From Isoetes taiwanensis (Eukaryota; Streptophyta; Lycopodiopsida; Isoetales; Isoetaceae): a DNA stretch of 64,000 bases. Both the position numbers and the translations under genes were made by a program. Location of the stretch: assembly GCA_021234155.1 (NCBI GenBank), contig JAJEKV010000058.1:7996992-8060991 (forward strand), in the 5' to 3' direction. Position 1 is the stretch's first letter. Every line of letters starts with the position of its first letter. Below the pieces are notes generated by a model that was not told where the DNA came from, ran no database searches, and saw nothing but the letters and a program-made list of their open reading frames with translations. Positions 33,353 through 43,673 of the stretch are shown here, piece by piece.

Positions 33353-35382
33353 TAATAAAAAAATTCCAGTTTACTAAATTTTTTTCCATTATAATGAAGT
33401 TGTGCTTTTCTAGATTTTCCCAACAAGTCGCAGGGAGATGGGCCATCAAGCGTTAACATGGACTTGACAATGTCTCCAATTCTGGTGCTTTAGGTGAAGA
33501 TGTTAAGAACACTAGTGGGAACATAAACACCAACTATGGCTGCTGCAACACGAGCAGTTAAAGCTATGCATGTGAGTGCAGGTGCAAGGATCTGAGAAAA
33601 TTCTACCATCCAATGACGCTAATTCCCTTTTGATTTGGAATCATATGATGACCACCACCCATCTTTGATTCACATAGTAGATGTAACCGAAATGTTTTTA
33701 ACTGTTGTTAGCTTTTGAATGCAATTGTTTTCGTCAGTGAAATAAGGTAAGCATGCATTAGAGGAAAAATGAGATCACATTTTGTCCCATTAAGGAATGC
33801 TTAAAATGCCATGTCAGCTTTTTAAACTGTCCAATAAGAGAAGAGCTCCAGTATATCTCAATCCAGTATTATGTGGCAGCCTGTAATTAATGCAGTTGCA
33901 ACTAACTTCTATAGTATCATTTTTTCATTATAACGTTTGATCCAGAACTCCGATTCAAAATTTTTTGTAGCAATGGGTTCGTCTTCACAAGATCTATCTA
34001 GTGATAACCCATTCATACATCTTTTACGATATAAATATATAAGAAATAAGCAAAAAATCATATTTTTTAAGGTTAACGCATATGACCATATTGAAATACA
34101 TCATAACCATATATCATTGGAAAGATCTTTTCATTCCGCATCTAATGCAACAAATGCCGCAACATTTTGACGAGTGGATCAAAAGTTATGGGGGAAAAAC
34201 AACAACAATGAAGTTGTTGGTGCTGCATTAATTGCAGTTAATAGAGGGTAGCCATCCCATTGGAGGATTCTTATGGGGATGATATGAGATCTCAAATTTC
34301 CTCTAATGAAATAACTTTAGTAGAAACTAGTAATGGTGCCCAGCGTTGCTGGGCATAAGTTCGGCCTATAAATGTTTTGGCTGATAGTTATGGTGCCTAG
34401 CATTGTGCAAATATTCGGACACCTACCATTGGAACATTATGTAGAAGGGGATTTACTTCTTGGTGGTATTGAGCATGTTATTGCTTATTATTATAAAAAT
34501 AACATGTTTATTCTTGGCGGTATTGAGTGTTGCTGGGCTATAAAGATTGAATTGAATTGGCCGAGGTGAACGTAATTCTTAGGGTAGAAGGTCGTTGACC
34601 GTAGTTGTTAATATATAATAAGTAAAAGCTTATGTAGCAATAGTGCATGGAAGAGGTCATATATCAGATGGGTTTAAAACACTATGAAGCTTCACGTTAA
34701 AATGTTTCAAGTAGTCATTGTATCAGGGAAAATTTTATGGTGCACACAATTTCTTCTAAATAAAATAAATTGGTCATTTCCCTTGTATTTTATTCAGTCA
34801 TGAAGGCCATTTTCTGGGCAAGTTTTCATCTACTCCCCTACTAAAGTTGGAAATTAATCGAAAAGCTTCAATTGAACTTGTTTATAGAAGTTCCACAACA
34901 AAATTATATAGTTGAATTCTTATATTCACTGGATCATTATAATGTATTGAAAATGCTACATCAAGACTAATGAGGCAAGTAAAATGAACTCATGCAACAT
35001 CCTATCAAGATGCATTGTGGCACATGCGAAGGTCTTACCTACCACAGGTTGTGATTTGAATTGATCAAATTGCTCTGGTACCAAATTATCTTATATGGTC
35101 AATGCTTTCTCCAGACAACGGACCTGAATTTGTAATTGTAAAGGCAGATAATGCTCTATCAAATATGCATCTCTAACATGCTGGTGACAGTGGAGACACA
35201 ATTATTTGTGGTGTTGCTTATCTGATGTTCAGTACCAACCATCTGATGTTTAGATGCATCTGTAGTGTTGTTTGTCTGATGTTAATACCTGGTGTCTGGT
35301 GGTTCCTTGCTCTTGTACCAAATTGACAGACAGATTTGTGGCTTTGGTACCAATTTGATAAACAGAAGCACAAATATTGATG

Positions 35383-35490
35383 AAGGGGTTAAACCCGCTT
35401 GCGAGGCCATTATGGCAAATAATCGGGCGAGCCCGGAGGGGCGAGCCCGTTTATTTGCAATAATGGCCGAGCAAGGGGTTTAACCCCTTT
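35383..35490. repeat. Inverted repeat nested in Helitron copy A
   Basis: The arms are AAGGGGTTAAACCCGCTTGC ... GGCCATTATGGCAAATAA and, in reverse complement, TTATTTGCAATAATGGCC ... GCAAGGGGTTTAACCCCTT. Each is about 45 bp with a short GC-rich loop. It could be a small foldback element carried inside the Helitron. The same place in copy B is present but eroded. Confidence 0.7.
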
Positions 35491-35879
35491 AACCGGCAGT
35501 TTCGAGGAGATTTTGCACTTTAACCTTTGGATAAAGAATTTGTGTGCTGGGCAAAGGGGCTACGGATCAGATTCGTATCTGCGGAGATTAGCTTACTTTG
35601 TGGAGAGCACGTCTGGAAAAATTGGCGCCTGAGAAGATATGATGGCGATGGAGGGAGATTCATGGAGGAACATGCATTTGCTAGTGTTTTCTTATGTGCT
35701 TGCATACTGGACTGCATGATTCTTGACTGGATTCATGATTCAATGCTGCGTTTTGTATGATTTTACATTTAGTGATCTTTGCTTGCTTCTGGCTGTGCAT
35801 TGAAGCCCTCTGATGCATTATGCCTTTCTCTAAGTCTTTCTAAGCATGTTCTCATTATTGAATCGCTGCTTTTTAACAG

Positions 35880-36024
35880 GAAAATAATGCTATTAACAGG
35901 GGATCTTCCCATGAAGGAGTTGGAGAAAACAATAGAGGCTAACACAGGGGAAAGGGGGGCATGCTCCATTCTGGCTACCGAAATGTGCAATAGCAATCGT
36001 GCCATAAAGCAGCTTCTTCTCTAA
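35880..36024 (+). pseudogene. Possible captured last exon inside Helitron A
   Basis: After a pyrimidine-rich stretch ending TTTTTAACAG, a frame reads KIMLLTGDLPMKELEKTIEA and NTGERGACSILATEMCNSNR and ends AIKQLLL with TAA. It is preserved in copy B with one substitution. An AG acceptor followed by a coherent frame suggests host-gene capture, which Helitrons are known to do. The source gene is not recognised. Confidence 0.35.
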
Positions 36025-36335
36025 GCTCCGATATATTTGGGCAAAATCGTGATTGATTGGAGCTGAACTTGGTTTCGTGACAGATTGTTGATATGAATCT
36101 ATTTATGTGGATGTCCGGCAGCATTTGCTGTTGCATTCTAGAAGTAGAGTTTCTGCAATAAAGTTTTTTTCCTATGTTTCTGCTGCATTTTGGATCATCA
36201 ATGATCTTTCTGGTGCTGTTGTATAGGAATTAGCAACTCTATGCAGGAACTGCAGTCTCTATGGTCCAGGTAACAGCAGCACAGGGAATTGAAATTGCAA
36301 TTTGTTTGTGAATCTGAATACCCTATAATGACCAG

Positions 36336-36397
36336 CCTGTTTATCATGATAAACAGGATGCAGAATCGGCTGCGGCCTGTTTATCATGATAAACAGG
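36336..36397. repeat. Pair of perfect 22-bp palindromes in Helitron A
   Basis: A 22-bp palindrome, CCTGTTTATCA followed by its own complement, occurs at 36,336-36,357 and again at 36,376-36,397. In copy B both lose the outer bases. Confidence 0.85.
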
Positions 36398-37689
36398 CTG
36401 GAAATGTTACATTATGCCTAATAATTGAACTACATCTAACGGCCAGGATTAAAATCTCCGAGGAACTGCCGGTTAAAGTAAAGATAGCAAATCAATATAT
36501 TGATCAATAACCAAAAAAGGCTATGAAATACAAAGCGAACAATGTTGAGTTGGACATTATTGGTCAAGTTAATCTTTTAGTCAGTAGGTGGGAAGATCTG
36601 CAGAAGGATCTGGAAGAATCTAATCTGTATTATTTCCATTCCAAACAATAAAGACATTCCTCATTTCCCAACTCACGTGGGCATCAAAGTGGCAATGCAT
36701 AAGCCAAAGACCTGCATCACAATGATATATACGAACAGCATAAATACAATGCCCTTAGGATCAAAACTGTAAAAAAATCAAACCTGGATTATCAGCTTTC
36801 CATCTCATTGCAGTCCATCCAGTATTAGTTAACATTGCAGTGTTTCTTTTAGCAGGATCAACCAAGTTGAAACTTGCAAGGTCAGAAGAGTGATGGCTTC
36901 ATGAACTCTTGATTTTCATATTTACTTCTGCCAATTCAATATGCTAGTTCCAAATACCATAACAAAAATAGCTAAAATTTGGACTTCCCTTTTGCATTTG
37001 AGATATCAATATAGCTTACTTTTTCTATCGATTATCTTCCTTATCTCTAAGGTCTCTGAGCTCCATCAATTATTCTTCTACGTCATTTGCTGTAGGAATA
37101 GGGAAGCCAATGATCAAAGAAACTTACAGGTAATAATCATGATCTAGATTCTAGAAAGTGAAATGATCAAAATAAGCTTAAATCTAGAAAGCAAATTGCC
37201 TTTAAATTGTGACTTACCAAGCGTATGGCGGTGACTTAACCGTAGTCCTTCATGCATTTTTGGGCCTTCATCCTTATCGAACATGTAGAACAAAAAAAAA
37301 AACTACCTTCTATAAAAGGAAAACCACCGTCCAATAAGTTGGATACAAAACCTTACCTATTTGTAGTGCGGAGAATGAATACATATAGCGAGAAATGGTG
37401 GGGCTTCAAATTATACCTCTTAATGCTAGATTTAGTATGTCGTTTTTATCAAAAGTCCTTCTGCATCATTACGGCATAGTAGTAATGTGGTGAGTCCGGT
37501 GTTATATCTTCTCCTTCCAAAGCTCCACAAGCTTTGCAAAATAACAAGCTCAATTTGTATAACTCTTGTTGAACAACAAATGAATAAGTTGTTTTAGGCA
37601 ATTAGGGCATAGACATAGGCGTAACTCTCTTGCTAGAGCAAAAAGCTAACCAAACTGTTAAACTTTAAGATATGTGCTGCTTGCATTAG

Positions 37690-38130
37690 TGACAAACAAA
37701 CCTCTGCATTAAAGTGAATATTTTTGAGCCAAAAATATTACGTGAAAAAAATACCACGGCAGAACCTCTAGAATACCTTGCCAGAGATTCGACCTCTTCT
37801 GAGCCTTCTAACATGTTTTTTTTAGGAGCTCCAGATGCATCTGCCCTTGACTCCTCCTGCTGCTGTGCGGCAATTTCAATGGAGCCCTACCCTCTTTAGA
37901 AGAAAAGCGAAGGGATAGTTTAGAAAAAATTGGGTTTTGTCACGATTGATGCTATGTTGCCACCATCGTTTCTTCCAAAAGGCCATGTTGGGGGAGGAGA
38001 GCTCTTCTAGGGTTTGCAAACCATACAACAGACTAAAGCTGCACAACTACACTCACGCACAAAATCGCGGCCGGAACACATCGAACCATAGCCTTGGCTG
38101 AAGGAAGCCCAAAGCGTAAACGAAATGGAA
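37690..38130 (-). pseudogene. Possible captured 5' gene fragment inside Helitron A
   Basis: On the minus strand an AAACCCTAGAAGAGC leader of the type common in plant 5' UTRs is followed by a frame MAFWKKRWWQHSINRDKTQF and then stops. Further on, after an AG, a frame reads SIEIAAQQQEESRADASGAP and MLEGSEEVESLAR before a GTATTC donor-like site. Copy B has the same arrangement. Source unknown. Confidence 0.3.
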
Positions 38131-38251
38131 GCCAAAGAAACCTAAAAGAAAGGTCGCGAAAATACCCATCCGTCCGATCTAGGCAAAATAGTATAGACCG
38201 TCAGATTTAGGGCGTGGTCCATTACTTGCACTAAAACATTATAATATAAGA

Positions 38252-40370
38252 TTTATCTGCAGTTTCTTTTGCACGACTTTGAAGTTTATCCAACCTCTCC
38301 AATATTTCATCGTGTCTACCTTCCAATTTAGCTTCCATTTGATTCTGTTTGTCTATAATCCAGTTTAATTTACCATCCATGCGAGAAAGCAAATCCGTTC
38401 TATTGAAAGTATGGGTCTTGCACAACTGAGGTCGTACTGATTTCACAACTGGAATGTTGACCTTCTGCCCGCATGCACATGTACTTCATGAGTTTTTCCA
38501 TATTTTTATCTATATGCTATGTCTAGATAATTTTAGAAGCATAAATTTACTACTAGCATTAGCATTATCTTATCTTATTCTTGGTAGCCTTTTAATATTT
38601 GGTTATTGTGTTTGGTGATGGGGCCTAGTCCCCAGGTTTTAGATGGGCTGTTGCCCTTGCATGTGCCGTCCCATAACCCGTTGGGTTCCCGTGGACGTAA
38701 AAATTTATCTTATCTTATCTTATCTTATTCCTGAATAAACAAAAGATCTGAAACAATTGTTCTTGAAACTTGACCAAGTTCTGGAGCATTCTAGGTATGG
38801 TAACATGAGAATCCTCCTTCCTGAGCTTTCAATTTTAACTGAACTAAATAAGATGATGTCATATTCAACTGAAACTTTTAATTCTCGAATAGATTGTGTG
38901 GTATTATCGAATTCATCTAATGAAACACGTAGATAGATGAGGCACATATCTTTGAAAAACTTTATCTCTGACTTCAAAAAACTCTCTGGCTACCTCTAGA
39001 TTTTTTCTTTTGTTCAAAGGAAGCCTTAGCATGATATCAATCAAATGACGATCGGTCCAATGATCCGCCCTATTTTTATGATAAAAGTAATATCAATACT
39101 TTTTGTTGTGAAGCTTATCCAACCATCTCCAACATGGTAAGGATTGGGGTATGATTACTTTAGTTGGACTGCATCATAGTGAATATTCGAAGGGAAACAA
39201 CATATCTTTTCGGTCGCGACTATATCTGCGACCAATATAGAAAAACTCCAAATCATCTTAAGCCAAGCGATAATGGGTTCTTCAAAAGCGGGCATCAATA
39301 TAGACATAGGTTTGTTTTCTTCTTGGAATTTGTAAAAGCACTCCTAATCTTTCCAAGCAATTCATGATTGCATCGAAGTAAAGTATCCTCACATACTTCT
39401 ATAAGAGATCTTCTCACCTCGGTAATTCAAAATGATCTCATTTCTCTGAAGTTTATACGGTTGGATGAAAACTCAATTACTTCTCCTAACAAACCATTGC
39501 GTCTAAGATAATGAACTCACTTGTGTCTTTGAAGTAGATTAGTTCTCCCATATCAAACAAATGCTCTCTTTGCATTTACCAAGCCCATTCAGGAATCGTG
39601 TGCTTGGCGATTAAATTACCCAAAAAAGAGAAAATCTTGAAATGAAATAACTTTTTTGATAACATCAGTATGAGGAATATCTTTGATCTTAGTGCCTTTA
39701 AAAACTTTCTTGAGCTCACTTACTATCTGGCCACATATTTGAGGAATTTGAGGTCTTTGTTGAAGAAGATTATTCAAAGTTTGCTGGAGTTCAAGCTTTA
39801 GAGGCTTAAATTGTGAAGGATCTAAGGCCATTAATCCCCAGACATTATGTTGTGGATAACTAAAATCCAAAAATTTGTAATACACTTGAAGGTAATTACT
39901 AATGAATTCAAAGACATCTGTATTCATGTTCTTGAGATGTGGTCTGGAATTGCGAAAATAATTTACATATATAAAGACCTTTGGTTTTGCAAGAAGAGAG
40001 GAGGAGCGATGGGATGCAATGAAGTGAAGCCCGGTAGTCAAAGGTGACTAAAGCGTGGGTAGCTATAGCCAAGATTTGATGTAGGTGCTTTACATACAAC
40101 TAGAAAAATATCCTTATCAGAGCCTTTAAGAACGAGATGGTGGAATGCATGATATTCCTTCTGGTCAGCCAAATCACAGATTTGCAATTCTTGATTTGGA
40201 AATTGAATAGTAGTTAAGTCCATACCTCTTTGTGGGGCGGCGGTCATGTGTATTTGCGACCTTGAATTATGGAATTTTTAGTCAAACTCTTTCTGATTGT
40301 TGACTTGCCAACACCTGCATCCCCACATATAAAGAGTTCGGCAATGTTTGGAGATACCTTTTGTTGGTCA
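38252..40370 (-). pseudogene. ROCO-type GTPase (TORNADO1-like) pseudogene
   Basis: ROCO proteins carry a Ras-like Roc GTPase followed by a COR dimerisation domain; the plant member TORNADO1 acts in cell-file patterning. Reading downward, the Walker A motif is in ELFICGDAGVGKSTIRKSLT (40,299-40,325). Next come LTTIQFPNQELQICDLADQK and EYHAFHHLVL (G3-like, DLADQ for the usual DxAGQ), VFIYVNYFRNS, and the inter-domain LMALDPSQFKPLKLELQQTL with RPQIPQICGQIVSELKKVFK. A COR-like segment YIGRRYSRDRKDMLFPSN lies near 39,200. A coiled coil RMDGKLNWIIDKQNQMEAKL ends the readable part at the Helitron junction (38,252). Several frameshifts and stops are present. LRRs expected before the Roc domain are not seen. 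Confidence 0.7.
38470..38730 (+). mobile_element. LINE 3' tail with (TTATC)n
   Basis: The sequence GTTGGGTTCCCGTGGACGTA is followed by AAAAATTTATC and (TTATC)n. Non-poly(A) pentanucleotide tails of this kind also end the LINE at 17.4 kb. It interrupts the ROCO pseudogene between the COR-like part and the coiled coil. Confidence 0.5.
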
Positions 40371-40659
40371 ACAAGGCCACTAAACCATAATTCTATTATT
40401 TTGAAATTATTCCATCATTTTGAAATTTACAAATAGTGACAACCCCAATTTCAACAATGTGGAATTGCATGTAAATACTTTTTATTATCAGCCTTAATTC
40501 TAATAGGTCTCAAATTACAAGTTAACACTTATCACAAGCCAGTATTCCACATTCAAGTAGATGTAATTCAAGTCAGGGATAGGTTCAATATGTTGTATGT
40601 TTTATCACGAATCATTATAGATGTATGTCCCCGGCACATATTTGCCATATAAAGCATAA

Positions 40660-41215
40660 AAAAATACGGCAAAAAAATTCCGGTGGAAGATTTTTGTCTG
40701 TCTTGAAAACAGCGTGAAAGCGTCTGTGGAATTTTTTGAAAACCTCGTCTTGTGAGCATAAAATTTTTTCGGCGTCGCGAAACCGTACTGTCTTTAGCGT
40801 CTGCGAAAGTATTTTCGGCGTGTCCAGCGTCTGAAGGCCGGCGTCTTATAAAATTCATTTTTTTTTTGGATTAAAAAAAAAAAAAATTTCAGCGTCTGTA
40901 ATTATCTGTATCGGCGTCTGTAATTCTTAATATCAGCGTCTTGGCGAAAATACTTTTCAGCGTGCGTGAGAAGGTTTTGAGTTTTTGTAAAAAAAAATAA
41001 ATAAATAAATTTCTTTTTTTCTTTTCGCGTTAAGCGTCGCAGCGGTTTTTTCTTGTTTAAGCGTCGCGAAAAAATTTCAGCGTCTGCAGCTTTCCGTTGT
41101 TTTAAGCGTCTGCGAAAATTTTCGGTACGTGAGGTTTAAATCGTTAAATCATTATTTTATTAAAACTGCGTATTTTTTGACTTTATCGTCGGGAATTTGA
41201 ATTTTATGCGTCGGA
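40660..41215. repeat. GCGTC-rich patch resembling CACTA subterminal repeats
   Basis: The words GCGTC, GGCGTC and AGCGTCTG occur more than a dozen times among A- and T-rich spacers. The same motif fills the end of the CACTA-like element at 48,990-49,500 and the stretch 55,010-55,095. Similar words (TATCACAAGCC ... CACATTCAAGTAG) flank the patch at about 40,530 and 41,240. No coding frame is seen. Confidence 0.5.
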
Positions 41216-41439
41216 ACCTATCCACGATTCAAGTAGATAATCACAAGCCCGATTATTTCACATTCAAAGTAGAGTAATATATATGCTTGAAAGTAAGATT
41301 ACAATGAAAGCGAAGACAATGAAAAGCATGGTATGAGGAGGGATTAAGCCCTCTTGTCTTGGCACGAATTTCGGGCAAAGTTCTCTCTCGTTGGGATGTA
41401 TCTCTATGGGAGAAGGTTGTGAGAAAATTTGCCTCTCAT

Positions 41440-42250
41440 AGTGCAAGTTGGTCTTTTTGAAAGGTCTTGGAGTAATTTGTCATGAAAATATTCACAAAGG
41501 CAAAGCAATTTGTCGGATCGATATATCGCCTTCTTTTAGCACCACAACCCCTCCGGTTGCCGGTCGTGGCACCTACATGTTCCACAACCCACTTTGTGTG
41601 CGTGCGTGGCGATGGCTTTGGGATAGGTTGCTCCACCCTAAAGTCTCTATCTTGTGGTGGCGGGGTTATCCACCAGTGCACTGCGGGTTAATGCCTTTTC
41701 GACATCGGCTATGATCCACCGCATATCTGCGGTATGCCGCTCGCCTGCTGGGGCGTTGAGACTCTTGAACATTGTCTCTTTGATTGTCACGAGGTTCAAC
41801 CGGCGATGGTCACGGCTACAAAGGTTTATTTAACGATTACCTTTGGTTGCCGATGCATCCTTTTGGCATCCTATCCCAATGGATGGCCTTGACTAAACAA
41901 AGGGCATTTCACCTTGGTTCCGGTTGGCTCCTATGGTGATATGGGGCGTCCTTGAATTTCACATCTTCGGGGCATTTATTCATGCGCACCGCGGTGTTAT
42001 TCTGATGGCCGAAAAGATATTGGCGACTTACGAGTGTTCTTCCCTTGACTTCGGAGGCGGTGGATCGTATCTAGATTGATTACCTCGAATTGATTCTTAT
42101 CATTAGTCTCCTAATGCGGGTAAGCACATTGTGCTCGGGCTCGATGCTCTGTGGCATCTTTGTGTGCCCTGCGGTTAGATGAGACATGTAAATTTTGTAC
42201 TTTTTCTCGATTAATAAACTTTTGGCTTTTCGTCCTTCAAAAAAAAACAA
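41440..42250 (+). mobile_element. LINE 3' part with zf-RVT domain and poly(A)
   Basis: A broken plus-strand frame reads RAWRWLWDRLLHPKVSILWW, then RGYPPVHCGLMPFRHRL and ACWGVETLEHCLFDCHE. This is the zinc-binding domain found at the end of plant LINE reverse transcriptases (W-x-x-xKVxxFxWR ... CxxC ... ExxxHLxxxC). The element ends with AATAAAC and a short A run at about 42,240-42,248. The reverse transcriptase itself is missing. Confidence 0.7.
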
Positions 42251-42307
42251 TGAAAATGCTTTGAAAGTAAGATTTATACAATGAAAGTAAGATTCACATC
42301 ATAAGTT

Positions 42308-42390
42308 ACTCATCAACTCTCGTACTTTATTTTGCATGTTCGTCTATTACTCATCAACTCTCGTACTTTATTTTGCTTGTTTGTCTATCT
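42308..42390. repeat. 41-bp tandem duplication
   Basis: ACTCATCAACTCTCGTACTT begins both units, followed by TATTTTGC, TGTT-type words and CTATT. It lies between the LINE poly(A) and the DUF7869-related tail. Confidence 0.85.
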
Positions 42391-42917
42391 TCTCTAGTGA
42401 CTTCAGAACTTTATCCTTCACACAGATTGGAATCTTCATGCACCCCTTTCTCGGTTCCACCTTTCCCTTTACGGGGTTCCATGACATCGGCCGCAGTTTT
42501 GTTTCCACCCATTGGGCGGATCCTTGCATCATACTTCCATTGCTTATTAAAACAATCTTTGTAGCGCTCTTTTTGATAATGACTCCTTTTCCCTTCCCCG
42601 GGCGCCCCCACTCCTGGCAGCGCATCTTGTTTTACGTTAGAGTTATTAGCTTCTCTACAAACACTCGAGATGGTATACCCTAACCAAATAGGATAAGTAT
42701 CTTCATGCCTGACGATCAAATATTGGTCATCCTTCAAATCCATCTTAGGATCATATGGAGCAAGTCCATAATACTTGGGACACTCTTTTCTAGGTCCAAG
42801 ATAGTGCTCTTGATCCTCTTTCACCTCCTCTTCAGACTCCTCGTCATCAAGTGGATCAGTGCTTGTCGAGATTGGAATTGACCATGGTCGAGCCTCCATC
42901 GACTTTGAGGTAGCCAA
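42391..42917 (-). pseudogene. C-terminal fragment of a DUF7869-related protein
   Basis: The frame reads DPLDDEESEEEVKEDQEHYL, PKMDLKDDQYLIVRHEDTYP and IWLGYTISSVCREANNSNVK, then a basic Gly/Lys-rich end. The VRHEDTYPIWLG part aligns with VRPGDDESPTWLG in the tail of the gene at 28.8-31.4 kb. Only the tail is present, and it meets the cupin exon at about 42,910. Confidence 0.5.
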
Positions 42918-43500
42918 CCCTCTTGAAGGACGCTACTACTTGTGTCCAAACTCCCTAAAAGTATATGAACTTCATTCCAATCAAAATCCTGCGCATCCAA
43001 AAACAGCATGCCGGCGTAATTTAGTGTTTTGATGCTGCGCTAGAAAACAAATATGAGGAAAGAAGCATTCAATAACAAAAAGCCAAAGTGCAATGTGGAA
43101 CCTTAGGATGCCTGCCAATGTGGGAGAAGCCAACGCCAACTATTTCTGCCCGCTCTTCTTGGTCGTTGTAAAACCAAAATGCATGCCCCCGGGGTATGAC
43201 CACTACACCGCCTTCCCTCACACGGAATTGGCTTCTCTGGCTAACGTGATCTGTAGCAGTAAAGATGCCTATGATTCTAGAACTCACGACGGTCCTCAAT
43301 GAACCAACATTGTGAAATATGGGAGAGACCAATCCATTTGGCTCAATGACAATTCCATTTTCTAGCTCGGGGAACTCTTCCCTGTCCCATCTCTCTAGCC
43401 TACCTCCCTCGCCCTCTATCTCAGTCCTTGACTGTCGAGCTTGAATTGTGCCACAGAGTAGCAGGACGAGCACGGCAATCATGGACTGATGCATGGCCAT
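42903..43500 (-). pseudogene. 11S globulin-like cupin, exons 1 and 2 (3' half missing)
   Basis: Cupins of this class include seed storage legumins and related secreted proteins. Exon 1 runs from ATG at 43,500 to 43,102. It has a signal peptide (MAMHQSMIAVLVLLLCGTIQ), then RLERWDREEFPELENGIVIE, EPNGLVSPIFHN and the barrel end VREGGVVVIPRGHAFWFYND. A GT at 43,101 and an AG at 43,041-43,040 bound a 62-bp intron in phase 0. Exon 2 continues RSIKTLNYAGMLFLDAQDFD, WNEVHILLGSLDTSSSVLQE and GWLPQS, then runs into the DUF7869-related fragment without a clear donor. The second cupin domain is absent here. A separate 3' half of a similar gene lies at 48,096-48,973. Confidence 0.75.
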
Positions 43501-43569
43501 TTCACCTGGAGCAGCCCGTATTGTCTTTGGCGGAGGGCACGAGTCTTGACTGCGTAGATGTCAATTGAC

Positions 43570-43643
43570 GGACGCATGCACATTAGTGGATGCATGCAAG
43601 TGCATGCAACAAGCCAATCTGATTCCGTGCTTGCATGGCATGG
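43570..43643 (-). promoter_or_regulatory. RY-motif cluster upstream of the cupin gene
   Basis: Four CATGCA or TGCATG words lie at 43,575, 43,593, 43,603 and 43,632, about 75-140 bp upstream of the start codon. On the gene strand the outermost reads CCATGCCATGCAAGC, similar to the core of the legumin box. An inverted CCAAT word lies at 43,613. RY motifs are bound by B3 factors of the ABI3/FUS3 type in seed plants. The Helitron inserted only 30 bp further upstream. Confidence 0.6.
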
Positions 43644-43673
43644 TAGTCCCACAGAACACCGCAACATAAGATA

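Larger units (their letters stand above)
34327..38251 (-). mobile_element. Non-autonomous Helitron, copy A (3,925 bp)
   Basis: On the minus strand the element starts TCTTATATTATAATG. It ends with the hairpin GCCCAGCAACGCTGGGC, then ACCATTA and the terminal CTAG, and sits between host A and T. These are the diagnostic features of Helitrons: TC start, a hairpin about 10 bases before a CTRR end, and insertion at AT with no target duplication. No Rep or helicase frame is present, so movement would depend on an autonomous partner. A second copy with the same ends lies at 43,674-47,578. Confidence 0.88.
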
